DNA of 64,000 nt, taken from positions 186,001-250,000 of the forward strand of contig NZ_JAAIKC010000001.1 of NCBI RefSeq assembly GCF_010820665.1, given 5' to 3'. The number at the start of each line of letters is the position of its first letter. The stretch's first letter is position 1. The notes under the pieces are model-generated. The model was given only the letters and a program-made list of their open reading frames with translations, was not told where the DNA came from and did no database searches. Shown here piece by piece: positions 16,739 through 24,766 of this stretch. This stretch comes from Paenibacillus sp. SYP-B3998. Lineage in GTDB: Bacteria > Bacillota > Bacilli > Paenibacillales > NBRC-103111. The translations under genes were made by a program, and so were the position numbers.

Positions 16739-18913
16739 ATGATGAAACGCTTGTTTTATATGTTGCTTAAAATCGTACTCCCTATCTTGCGTCCTGTCGT
16801 TTTAGCGAGCTTCCGGGTAAAGGTTAGCGGCTTGCAGCAATTGAACTTTACAGAACGGACCGTGCTTATTCCGAACCATGTTTCTTTGCTGGATGCTGTG
16901 CTGTTAGCGCTCATTTTACCGAAGGAAGTAGCGTTCGTCGTCAATACAAAAATAGCCCAACGATTTGCTTGGCTGCTCCTGTTCAGGAACCATATCCCAG
17001 TCGATCCGCTCAATCCGTATTCGGTAAGGAAAATGCTCAAAACCGTGCAGCGCGGAACCCCGCTGGTTGTATTTCCCGAGGGGCGAGTGACAACGACGGG
17101 GGGCATGATGAAGGTTTATGGAGGAATCGGCTACATTGCGCTAAGATCGCAGGCTCAGATGGTTCCCGTTGCGATAAGAGGGTTGGAGCACGCCAAATTA
17201 TCTTATCTCCGCGGCAAGCTTAAGCAACGTTGGTTTCCAGCCGCGACAATTTCTATCGGCGCACCGTTTCAAGTACCCGTGAGTGATGAAAGTTCGATGC
17301 GTGTGCAAAAAGAACGGGCTACCGAAGTTATCCGCAGCCATATGCAGAACCATTTGCTGCAAAGCCAGTTGAAGCCCGAGCTGAATTTATTTAACGAATT
17401 GCTGGCTGCCAAGCAACAGCATGGCGCTTCCTTCGTTATCTGTGAAGATATTGTCAGTGATACGTCCTTAACCTACCGAAAGCTGCTTCTAGCTGTGTAT
17501 ACGATGGCTTATCGATTAAAGCCGGAGCTTGTTCATCAGCAACGGGTTTCGGTGCTACTGCCCAATGCCGCGGCGCATGTTATTACATTGTTTTCTTTGT
17601 TTCGTTTAGGCGTGACACCAGCCCTTCTCAACTATTCGGCCGGCAAGCAAGCGATGCTGGATGCCTGTGAGACGGCTTCGGTTCAGATCATCTTGACGTC
17701 CAAGACTTTTATAGATAAAGCAGGTTTGCATGATTTTATTGAATCAGCGGCCAACAAACACACGATTATTTACCTCGAAGAGGTTAAACAAACGATTCGA
17801 TTAAAGCACAAAGTCATGGCTCTAATTCAATACATGAGCAAGGTGCAAGGCCCAGTTGATAAGGATAGAAATGAAGTTATTTTATTCACTTCGGGGAGTG
17901 AAAGCAAGCCGAAGGGCGTCATCTTGACGCACAGGAATATTTATGCGAATATTCAGCAGGCACGGACTGTCATTGCGTTCAATTCTACAGATGTTGTGCT
18001 TGGGGCTATGCCAATGTTTCACTCATTCGGGCTGACGGCGGGTACGATGCTGCCCATTCTTTCTGGTATGAAAGTCGTCATGTATCCGAATCCGCTGCAT
18101 TACAAAGTGATTCCAGAGCTTGTGTATGATCGGAGTATTACGATACTTTTTGGTACTTCGACGTTTCTGGCCGCTTACGCAAGAACGGCTCACCCTTATG
18201 ATTTTGCCTACTCGCTGAAATATGTGGTGGCAGGGGCGGAGAAGTTGAAGGAGGAAGTACGCCAGACCTGGTCGGATAAATTCGGTATTCGTATTTTAGA
18301 GGGGTATGGTACGACAGAAACAGCGCCTGTTGTTTCGCTGAATACACCGATGCATACGAAGAAAGGCACCGTTGGACGACTATTGCCCGGAATGGAGTAT
18401 CGATTAGAGACCGTAGAAGGCATTGAGCATGGAGGCAATTTATTGGTGAAAGGGCCGAACGTGATGAAAGGCTATCTGATTCATGGAAAAGGGTTCATGC
18501 CTTGTGCAGAATGGTACAGCTGCGGAGATGTAGTGCAGATTGATGAGATGGGCTACCTCACCATTCAGGCAAGACTTCAGTCCTTTGCTAAAATTGGCGG
18601 CGAAAAAATTTCACTGCCAATGGTAGAAGAGTTCGTTGCTGTTGCCCTTCCGCATGCAGTTTGCGCAGCGGTAAGCGTTCCAGATGCTCGCAAAGGCGAG
18701 CGGATCGTCATTTATCACAATGATTTATCGGCTCAACTCCAGCAAGTGAAAGAGTCGATCAAGCAGCAGGGACAGCCAGCTATTTACATGCCTTCAGAGC
18801 TGCGCTATGTAGAGAAGCTTCCGCTTCTAGGGAGCGGGAAAGTTGATTACGTAACGATCAAACGAATAGCGGTGCAGGAAAACCAAGATCATCCGGCCAA
18901 AGGAGCTAATTAA
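16739..18913 (+). CDS. aas: Bifunctional acyltransferase / acyl-ACP synthetase, Aas type
   Basis: Re-acylates lysophospholipids. The C-terminal half activates free fatty acid with ATP, and the N-terminal half transfers the acyl chain to the lyso-lipid. 724 residues, close to the length of E. coli Aas. GGAGGG lies 7 bp before the ATG. PlsC-type N-terminus: NHVSLLD gives the catalytic HX4D (H47, D52), and VFPEGR is the substrate-binding block. AMP-binding half: LFTSGSESKPKGVILTH, GYGTTET and KIGGEKIS. The next gene is lplT at 1 bp distance, the same partnership as in Enterobacteria though in opposite order. It sits near ugp and phosphodiesterase genes, all handling phospholipid breakdown products. 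Confidence 0.9.
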   Translation: MMKRLFYMLLKIVLPILRPVVLASFRVKVSGLQQLNFTERTVLIPNHVSLLDAVLLALILPKEVAFVVNTKIAQRFAWLLLFRNHIPVDPLNPYSVRKMLKTVQRGTPLVVFPEGRVTTTGGMMKVYGGIGYIALRSQAQMVPVAIRGLEHAKLSYLRGKLKQRWFPAATISIGAPFQVPVSDESSMRVQKERATEVIRSHMQNHLLQSQLKPELNLFNELLAAKQQHGASFVICEDIVSDTSLTYRKLLLAVYTMAYRLKPELVHQQRVSVLLPNAAAHVITLFSLFRLGVTPALLNYSAGKQAMLDACETASVQIILTSKTFIDKAGLHDFIESAANKHTIIYLEEVKQTIRLKHKVMALIQYMSKVQGPVDKDRNEVILFTSGSESKPKGVILTHRNIYANIQQARTVIAFNSTDVVLGAMPMFHSFGLTAGTMLPILSGMKVVMYPNPLHYKVIPELVYDRSITILFGTSTFLAAYARTAHPYDFAYSLKYVVAGAEKLKEEVRQTWSDKFGIRILEGYGTTETAPVVSLNTPMHTKKGTVGRLLPGMEYRLETVEGIEHGGNLLVKGPNVMKGYLIHGKGFMPCAEWYSCGDVVQIDEMGYLTIQARLQSFAKIGGEKISLPMVEEFVAVALPHAVCAAVSVPDARKGERIVIYHNDLSAQLQQVKESIKQQGQPAIYMPSELRYVEKLPLLGSGKVDYVTIKRIAVQENQDHPAKGAN

Positions 18914-18914
18914 T

Positions 18915-20084
18915 ATGAAAATGAAGCCGATTCAAACGCTCTATGTGACGCAATTTCTTTCTGCTTTTGCCGATAATATGATTCTTTTCATTACACTGGC
19001 TATCATTAAGCAAAATGCGTATCCAGATTACTATATTGGTGTTGTGCAAGCTTCTTTTCTGGTAGCTTTCGTGGTTCTGGCTCCGTTCGTTGGGGCGTTT
19101 GCCGACAAAAACGCGAAATCGCATGTGCTGCTGGTTGGGAATGCGATTAAGGCATTTGGTATCCTTGCTTTGTTTATGAATCTGGATCCTGCGATCAGCT
19201 ATGGCATCGTTGGCATTGGAGCAGCTGTTTACTCGCCTGCCAAATATGGGATTCTGCCTTCCCTTACCCATTCCGAGTCAGAGTTGTTGCGAGCGAACGC
19301 GCGGATTGAAGGCTATACAATTATGGCTATTTTGCTTGGTTCCGTTTGCGGTGGTCTCTTGGCCAAATTTTCATTGACAGGTGCTATTGCAGCTTGCTTC
19401 GGGCTCTATTTCATTTCTTTGATCATGACGCTGCAAATTCCCAAAATTCAAGGGAATCCCAGTATCCGTTATAGGAAAGAAGCGAAGCTATTCACTTCAG
19501 ACCTAGCCGTGCTGCTCAAAGATCGCGCAACGCGCTTTTCGCTAGTGGGCACAGGTTCTTTCTGGATGACCTCCTCCGTTGTCCGTCTTGCCATTATTGC
19601 TTGGGTGCCAGCACATTTGGGGATTCAGTCCGTTGACCAGATATCGATGCTCGTTGCGGTGACGGGAATAGGCATCATGACAGGAGCACTTATGACCCCG
19701 AAGCTTATTCCTGCGCGTAAATACTATAATTCGTACGTATTTGGCCTCTTAATGATTGTGAGCATTCTGCTGTTTCCATTAATTACTAACTTGTATATAA
19801 CCATAGCGCTTCTACTTCTTGTAGGTTTCAGCGGCGGTGTGTTCATCGTTCCGATGAATACAGTGCTTCAACACAAGGGGCAGGGAATGGTTGGAGCCGG
19901 TAAAACAATCGCTGTCCAAAATTTAATTGAAAACGCGATGATGCTTGGCGGCGTAACCTTATATACACAAATTGCAAAAGTAGGCATTTCACCGGATTTC
20001 TCGATTACGGGCATTGCCGCGATACTCGCTGGCTTCGTTGGTTACCTCATGCTGCAACGTAGACAGCTGAAATTGGCGTCCTAG
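18915..20084 (+). CDS. lplT: Lysophospholipid transporter LplT-like, MFS
   Basis: Moves lysophospholipids across the cytoplasmic membrane to the Aas enzyme. 389 residues, about 12 membrane segments. AAAGGAG is 9 bp before the ATG, and the gene starts 1 bp after the aas stop. The N-terminus QTLYVTQFLSAFADNMILF and the block VYSPAKYGILPSLT are characteristic of the LplT subfamily. Its stop codon overlaps the stop of the convergent lipid-kinase gene in a single CTAG (20081-20084). Confidence 0.9.
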   Translation: MKMKPIQTLYVTQFLSAFADNMILFITLAIIKQNAYPDYYIGVVQASFLVAFVVLAPFVGAFADKNAKSHVLLVGNAIKAFGILALFMNLDPAISYGIVGIGAAVYSPAKYGILPSLTHSESELLRANARIEGYTIMAILLGSVCGGLLAKFSLTGAIAACFGLYFISLIMTLQIPKIQGNPSIRYRKEAKLFTSDLAVLLKDRATRFSLVGTGSFWMTSSVVRLAIIAWVPAHLGIQSVDQISMLVAVTGIGIMTGALMTPKLIPARKYYNSYVFGLLMIVSILLFPLITNLYITIALLLLVGFSGGVFIVPMNTVLQHKGQGMVGAGKTIAVQNLIENAMMLGGVTLYTQIAKVGISPDFSITGIAAILAGFVGYLMLQRRQLKLAS

Positions 20085-21019
20085 ACAGAATGATTTCGGC
20101 CTACGCGACCGATAACGGTTATTGCAGAAGGTAGAATTTCGATGTGCAGCGGCGTAGAGTTAGCAAACTCTCCATCCGCTTGTATCATTAAAGGATGTTC
20201 GGTGTGGAGACTAAGCTTTTTTCCTCTAAAAAAAGAAACAGCGGAATGCTCGGTATGCTTTCCTTGATACACGGTAAATAGAATGGGCAGCAATCTGAAC
20301 CTTCCTCTACTTTGGATGACAACGACATCAGCCAGTCCGTCATAGGGGGAAGCGGAAGGACAGATTTGCATCGAACCGCCATAAAAAGGGATGTTCGCTG
20401 TCGCCGCGAGCCACATATTGGGTAATTCATGAACGATACCGTCTACCTCTAACCAAGCTTTGCTAGGTTTATATGTTACAAATACACGAACAATCGTAAT
20501 GAGATAGGCAAGCTTTCCGAGGCCGAGTTTATTCAAAAGCTTTTTGTAACTAGCTTCGTTCGTTAATTTGGCTACCAGACCATCAAACCCGGCTCCGATA
20601 CTGTTTACGGCGATCATTCCATCGGGAGTGCGCAAGAGGTCAATTTGAGCAAAATTCCCTTCGGATAGTGCTAGATCCAGTGCTAGGTTGGCGTCAGTTG
20701 GGATGCCATAAGCTTTGGCAAAATCGTTGCCAGTTCCAGCAGGGATGACTGCAAGTTTACATGCGCTACCGCTTATGGAGCATGCTCGCCATAATCCGCC
20801 CGCCACTTCATGGATGGTACCGTCTCCACCGATAACAATAACTCTTTCTACGCCATGCTCCCTAACGAATGACTCCGCTAATTGACTAGCCTCGCCGGAT
20901 TTTTGTGTTATGACTGCCAGGTAGGGAATGGATGTCTCCAGCAGTCTCGTACTTACTTCTCTCCATATGTCAGAACCTCTGCCATCACCAGAAAAAGGAT
21001 TTACAATAATCCCGATCAT
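20081..21019 (-). CDS. Diacylglycerol/lipid kinase family protein (YegS/DgkB type)
   Basis: 312 residues from the ATG at 21019 (AAAGGAAG upstream). The longer reading to 21091 adds 24 polar residues unlike the family. The catalytic glycine motif is VIGGDGTIHEVAGG. AGTGNDFAKAYGIP gives the second conserved block, and INSIGAGFDG the third. Such enzymes phosphorylate diacylglycerol or related lipids at the inner membrane face. Convergent with aas-lplT with overlapping stop codons. The substrate is likely diacylglycerol, fitting the phospholipid theme; other lipids are possible. Confidence 0.9.
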   Translation of the reverse strand: MIGIIVNPFSGDGRGSDIWREVSTRLLETSIPYLAVITQKSGEASQLAESFVREHGVERVIVIGGDGTIHEVAGGLWRACSISGSACKLAVIPAGTGNDFAKAYGIPTDANLALDLALSEGNFAQIDLLRTPDGMIAVNSIGAGFDGLVAKLTNEASYKKLLNKLGLGKLAYLITIVRVFVTYKPSKAWLEVDGIVHELPNMWLAATANIPFYGGSMQICPSASPYDGLADVVVIQSRGRFRLLPILFTVYQGKHTEHSAVSFFRGKKLSLHTEHPLMIQADGEFANSTPLHIEILPSAITVIGRVGRNHSV

Positions 21020-21160
21020 ATAACTCTTCCTTTCTTTCTGCGATTTGTCTGTTTGCTGGAAGAAATTATCGTTCGTTCTGCCTATCCCCATGCGGTTTGT
21101 GTCGATAATTGTCTTTACAGGAATGACTGATTTTTGTAAAATAAACCATAGGTAAATTAA

Positions 21161-23050
21161 TTGAATATGATGTTAGATATTGTGTCACCAATTATTAGAA
21201 GAGATGGTTTTCTTCCGGACTGGACAAGGCAGACGCAAGATCAAACTACTCGAGAAGGGGAACTGTCCAATTTGAAAGCCAAGATGAGATTGAATGTAAA
21301 GTCCGTTGAGCGGTTGAAGAACTTGAACTTAAAAGTGAATATGACCATGCTCCGGAATTTGAAGCTTCGGTTTAAATTGCTTCTTATGAATGCGATTGCG
21401 ATTATATTTTTGTTAATTGTAGGTTTTACGGGCTATCATTACATGGATAAAATGGCTAGTAATTCTATTAGAATGTACGAGGAAAGTCTATTATCTGTCA
21501 AATGGATAAATCAATTGAAATCGAATTTCAATGAAAGCCAATCGACTTTACTCGAAATGATGTTGACTACCGATATTAAGTACAAAGGTAAATTAAAAAC
21601 GCAGTTGACTGATGGCACGATGACCAACAATGAATTGGTTATGAAATTGGGCCGGATTCCAATGAACGATAATGAAACTGCAGCTTACAATAAATTCGCG
21701 AAATTGAACACGCAATATCGTGAGATTAGCGCGACGGCGGTAGAGCATGCCACGACTAACAACCAAGTGGCTTACACCGTATATAACACGCAGGTATCCC
21801 CACTAGGGAAGCAAACGGTGGAGGCATTAACTGAATTGGTTAATCTGAAGGAGTACGCAGCGGAACAATTCGCGAAGAGCAGCTCTAGCGACTCTGCAAT
21901 TTCACACTGGGTTATTATCATCACTGTTATACTTGCCTTCATTATCTTAACGGCGAATGCGTTGGCGTTAAACATGATAATTACAACGCCGATTCGTAAT
22001 TTACAAGAGAACATGGAGAAAGCCGCCAACGGAGACTTATCCGTGCAAGGAGATTATCCTTATGAAGATGAGGTTGGCAGATTAACGAGCTCCTTCAACG
22101 TTATGACGGGAAGTCTGCGCAACTTGGTTGCTCAGATTGCCGATAACGCGTTAACTCTTTCAGCAAGCTCGGAAGAATTGCTCGCAAGTTCAGAGCAAAG
22201 CTCGACCGCGGCTAAGCAAGTTGCTTCTTCCAGCCAACAATTGGCGGCAGATTTTGAAAAACAATTTGCTGGCGTTAGCCAGGCCAATGAGGCTGTGGCG
22301 CAAATGCTTTCTAGTACGAAGCGGATTGATGCTTCTTCTCAAGAGGTTGCTGTTTTAGCTGAACAAGCGACAACAGCTGCTCAGAACGGAAAGCAGTCTG
22401 TGATATCTATTGCAGGCCAGATGAACGAAATCTCAGAAGCCGTTAAAGAAGTGAATGGCGTCATCGAAGCGCTAGGTAAAAATGCACATGAAATTGGCAA
22501 AATCATTAATGTTATTAACGAAATTGCAACACAGACGAATCTCTTGTCTCTCAATGCGGCTATCGAAGCCGCAAGAGCGGGAGAGTCAGGTCGAGGCTTC
22601 GCTGTTGTTGCCGATGAAGTACGGAAGCTGGCGGAACAATCGTCTTCTTCAGGACGTAACATCACGACGCTAATCGCAACCATTCAAAGACAAATTAATC
22701 ATGCCGTCGTCTCGATGCAAGTGGGGGCCACGAAAGTTGAAGAAGGCTTGATTATCTCTGAACACGCGCAAGAGTCATTTATACATATCGAAACCTCTGT
22801 AGATAAAGTAAACGCCAAAGTAGATGATGTGAATCAAGCCATCCATCACCTGGTTGAAGCCAATGTGCGCATCGAAGAAGTTATGCATATCGTGAGTTCC
22901 GTTTCCGAGACAGGCATCGGTGTGAGCCAAGAAACCTCCGCCGCCAGCCAAGAGCAAATGGCAACAACTGAAGAAATTGAAAATTCCGCGAAGTCCTTAG
23001 CCGGATTAGCGGAAGAGCTGCAGCTCTCTCTGCATAAGTTCACTGTATAA
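21161..23050 (+). CDS. Methyl-accepting chemotaxis protein
   Basis: Membrane chemoreceptor. The reading frame runs 629 residues from a TTG at 21161, but no convincing ribosome site is there. The family would start near the ATG at 21347 ([13 protein letters not shown]), so the first about 60 residues are doubtful. Order from there: membrane segment ([16 protein letters not shown]), a four-helix-bundle sensor domain, second membrane segment ([19 protein letters not shown]), HAMP, then the signalling domain with the hairpin tip [22 protein letters not shown] and [15 protein letters not shown]. It ends in a terminator. No chemotaxis partner genes are adjacent, so it is an orphan receptor. Confidence 0.92.
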   Translation: MNMMLDIVSPIIRRDGFLPDWTRQTQDQTTREGELSNLKAKMRLNVKSVERLKNLNLKVNMTMLRNLKLRFKLLLMNAIAIIFLLIVGFTGYHYMDKMASNSIRMYEESLLSVKWINQLKSNFNESQSTLLEMMLTTDIKYKGKLKTQLTDGTMTNNELVMKLGRIPMNDNETAAYNKFAKLNTQYREISATAVEHATTNNQVAYTVYNTQVSPLGKQTVEALTELVNLKEYAAEQFAKSSSSDSAISHWVIIITVILAFIILTANALALNMIITTPIRNLQENMEKAANGDLSVQGDYPYEDEVGRLTSSFNVMTGSLRNLVAQIADNALTLSASSEELLASSEQSSTAAKQVASSSQQLAADFEKQFAGVSQANEAVAQMLSSTKRIDASSQEVAVLAEQATTAAQNGKQSVISIAGQMNEISEAVKEVNGVIEALGKNAHEIGKIINVINEIATQTNLLSLNAAIEAARAGESGRGFAVVADEVRKLAEQSSSSGRNITTLIATIQRQINHAVVSMQVGATKVEEGLIISEHAQESFIHIETSVDKVNAKVDDVNQAIHHLVEANVRIEEVMHIVSSVSETGIGVSQETSAASQEQMATTEEIENSAKSLAGLAEELQLSLHKFTV

Positions 23051-23054
23051 GGAG

Positions 23055-23084
23055 AACCGCGGGAGCGATCCCTGCGGTTTTTTT
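23055..23084 (+). terminator. Terminator of the chemoreceptor gene
   Basis: AACCGCGGGA / TCCC-T-GCGGTT stem with one bulged T, a 4-nt loop GCGA, followed by seven T. Confidence 0.9.
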
Positions 23085-23310
23085 GAATATTGGGCGCTTC
23101 TTTTCTTCGATAGTCGCAGGGGATTTCCTTTTTAGAGGGATTTAAATTTTTGATAAAATGTTGTTTTGGATTCGCCCCCTCTAAAGCCAATCTTTTTCGA
23201 TAAACATCATCACTGGGATGCATGTATAGAAAAAGGGCCGTCAGGATGATCTTCACTGACAGGTTAGCAAAAAGGAGTAGAAGGCAGCCCCAAGTAGAAC
23301 AAAAAGGGGA

Positions 23311-23416
23311 TGGGTATGGGGTGGAGAAGCGTAAGCGGCCGCCTTTAAAGTCGTGTTCACACCACCTTGTAAATTCAAGGAACACGACTTTAACAGCGGT
23401 TGGAACCCCATACCCA
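23311..23416. repeat. Long imperfect palindrome (possible MITE-like or structured element)
   Basis: Nested inverted repeats share one centre: outer TGGGTATGGGGT (23311-23322) with ACCCCATACCCA (23405-23416), inner TTAAAGTCGTGTTC (23345-23358) with GAACACGACTTTAA (23380-23393), and CTTG/CAAG at the tip. A smaller inverted pair TTTAGAGGG (23131-23139) / CCCTCTAAA (23177-23185) lies upstream. No gene is supported here on either strand. Confidence 0.7.
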
Positions 23417-23479
23417 ATCCACTCCCATGCATAAGCATATGGGTTTAGACAAGGACCTCGAACAATAAGTGGAAATTTG

Positions 23480-23509
23480 TTGACATACATGCTGTGAAGT
23501 GTGTATAAT
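23480..23509 (+). promoter_or_regulatory. Consensus sigma-A promoter without a downstream gene
   Basis: TTGACA (23480-23485), 18 bp, TATAAT (23504-23509): both boxes are perfect. Transcription should begin near 23516 and run into a structured, poorly coding region ending at the terminator 23812-23847. Confidence 0.9.
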
Positions 23510-23515
23510 ATAAAG

Positions 23516-23847
23516 ATTGATTGAAATGAAACATATAAACACTTTAAACCAAACCTCATTTACCCCACGCGAACGATTAGCGAGATGAAAGTTTTAACCC
23601 CCTTTCCTTGTTTGTTCTTCTCCCAATGCGCAGAAAACTTAGCTCATTTATGGTAAACCCGAGGCGGCGTTTTAGTGTTTCGGCAACAGGTGTTTGTAAA
23701 GCAATTCGCACTGGCGCGGTCATTGGAGCCGCAAGGATGGAAGAGAGGTAGGGCTTTCATTGTTTTGATTCCAACACAGTATATACGCAAATCATAGATA
23801 TCAATGTTTAGAAGGCTGTTATATCCGAGAGGATAGAACAGCCTTTT
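23516..23847 (+). ncRNA. Candidate structured non-coding RNA, family not assigned
   Basis: About 330 nt between a perfect sigma-A promoter and a strong terminator, with no open frame of gene size. Complementary blocks are nested around one centre: ATGAAAG (23585-23591) with CTTTCAT (23754-23760), CCTTG (23606-23610) with CAAGG (23732-23736), CTCCCAATG (23620-23628) with CATTGGAG (23721-23728), AGTG (23674-23677) with CACT (23709-23712). This predicts a long rod-shaped fold of about 180 nt, as in 6S-type RNAs. I could not match the conserved bases of 6S, RNase P, SRP, tmRNA, T-box or common riboswitches. Two tiny overlapping frames (20 and 23 codons, from 23526 and 23585) exist but lack good ribosome sites. 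Confidence 0.55.
23812..23847 (+). terminator. Terminator of the candidate ncRNA
   Basis: 9-bp stem AAGGCTGTT / AACAGCCTT extended by an inner TATCC / GGATA stem with loop GAGA, then TTTT. Confidence 0.93.
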
Positions 23848-23883
23848 GTATTGCCGCTTATTCAAATAAGGATGGGCACATAG

Positions 23884-23989
23884 TTGGTAATCTTATAGAA
23901 TATTGTCTATAGTGTGGTGAATATAGGAAGAGTGAATTCAAAAAGATCATTTCCTGCGGGTTCAAGCTGCAAATGGGAACGGTCTTTTT
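23884..23989 (+). promoter_or_regulatory. Promoter-like site plus hairpin terminator: possible short transcript or attenuator
   Basis: TTGGTA (23884-23889), 18 bp, TATAGT (23908-23913) is followed by a long hairpin ending in T-rich sequence: AGATCATTTCC (23944-23954) with GGGAACGGTCT (23975-23985), then TTTT. This would give a transcript of about 70 nt before osmC-type gene 24160. Between 23990 and 24145 I see nothing else. Confidence 0.4.
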
Positions 23990-24159
23990 GCATGTAAGCA
24001 ACCCTGCATTTTATAAAATGGACATCTCCATATCCATAAACAAAATCCACAAACTGGAATAAAAAAGCCTATTGAATTACAATGAATAAAAGAGATTTGT
24101 GCGAGAACGCACATGAATAGCTGACCCGCAGTGGAAACGAGAAGAAAGAGGTGTCGGGG

Positions 24160-24612
24160 ATGAACGAACATGAATTTGGACTTAAAGCCACATGGTCCGG
24201 AGGCCTGTATGGGATGGGGATGATCCAAACAGGTAGTTTGGCATCCTCCATATCCATTCCTGCTCCCTTAGGCGGGCCAGGAGTAGGGACGAATCCAGAA
24301 GAAATGCTGCTGGGTGCTGCCTCTACTTGTTATTTAATTACGTTAGGCGCCCTGCTGGAAAGGCAAGGTATTGATCAATTGCAGCTTACCTCACAATTAT
24401 TTGTGAGCATGAAGCCCGTTATGAAAGTGAGCAAGCTTATTCACCGACCAATTATTTTAGTGGCTTCCCAAACATCAGAAGATGAATGGGATAAAATAAA
24501 AAAATCTGCGATTCGAGCAGAGCAGACATGCATGATCAGTAAAGCGCTGCGAGGCAATGTAGAAATCGTAGTAGAGCCTGTAATTAAAAGGCTAGATCGT
24601 ATCGAACGATGA
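24160..24612 (+). CDS. OsmC/Ohr-family thiol peroxidase
   Basis: Reduces organic hydroperoxides with a Cys pair. 150 residues. The ATG at 24160 has AAAGAGGTG 7 bp upstream; the GTG at 24151 lies inside that site. The two conserved Cys are in the usual places: AASTCYLITLGALLE and RAEQTCMISKALRGN, the second Cys on the second long helix. The start is slightly longer than the shortest family members. No regulator of the OhrR type is adjacent. Confidence 0.88.
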   Translation: MNEHEFGLKATWSGGLYGMGMIQTGSLASSISIPAPLGGPGVGTNPEEMLLGAASTCYLITLGALLERQGIDQLQLTSQLFVSMKPVMKVSKLIHRPIILVASQTSEDEWDKIKKSAIRAEQTCMISKALRGNVEIVVEPVIKRLDRIER

Positions 24613-24766
24613 GTATTTGTGTCCTTGTATGTGATGTTCACCCTTCATAATTGAAACCTATCCCTAGGAGCTCAAATTAAGGGTCATTTATAATAGAAGG
24701 TAGTGAGAAGACACCTAGACATAAGAAGGGTGCCTGATCCTGTTTGGAGGGAGCCTGTACCTGCCG

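Noticed and set aside
22846..23559. 237-residue minus-strand reading frame across the chemoreceptor end and the palindrome region
   Set aside because: It overlaps the antisense of a solid chemoreceptor gene and a terminator, has no ribosome site, and its sequence has no protein-family character apart from a short stretch that may be repeat relic.
23516..23811. Assignment of the structured transcript to a known RNA class (6S, RNase P, SRP, tmRNA, T-box, SAM, TPP, FMN, lysine, cobalamin)
   Set aside because: None of the conserved cores I know for these classes is present. Only the overall rod shape recalls 6S RNA.
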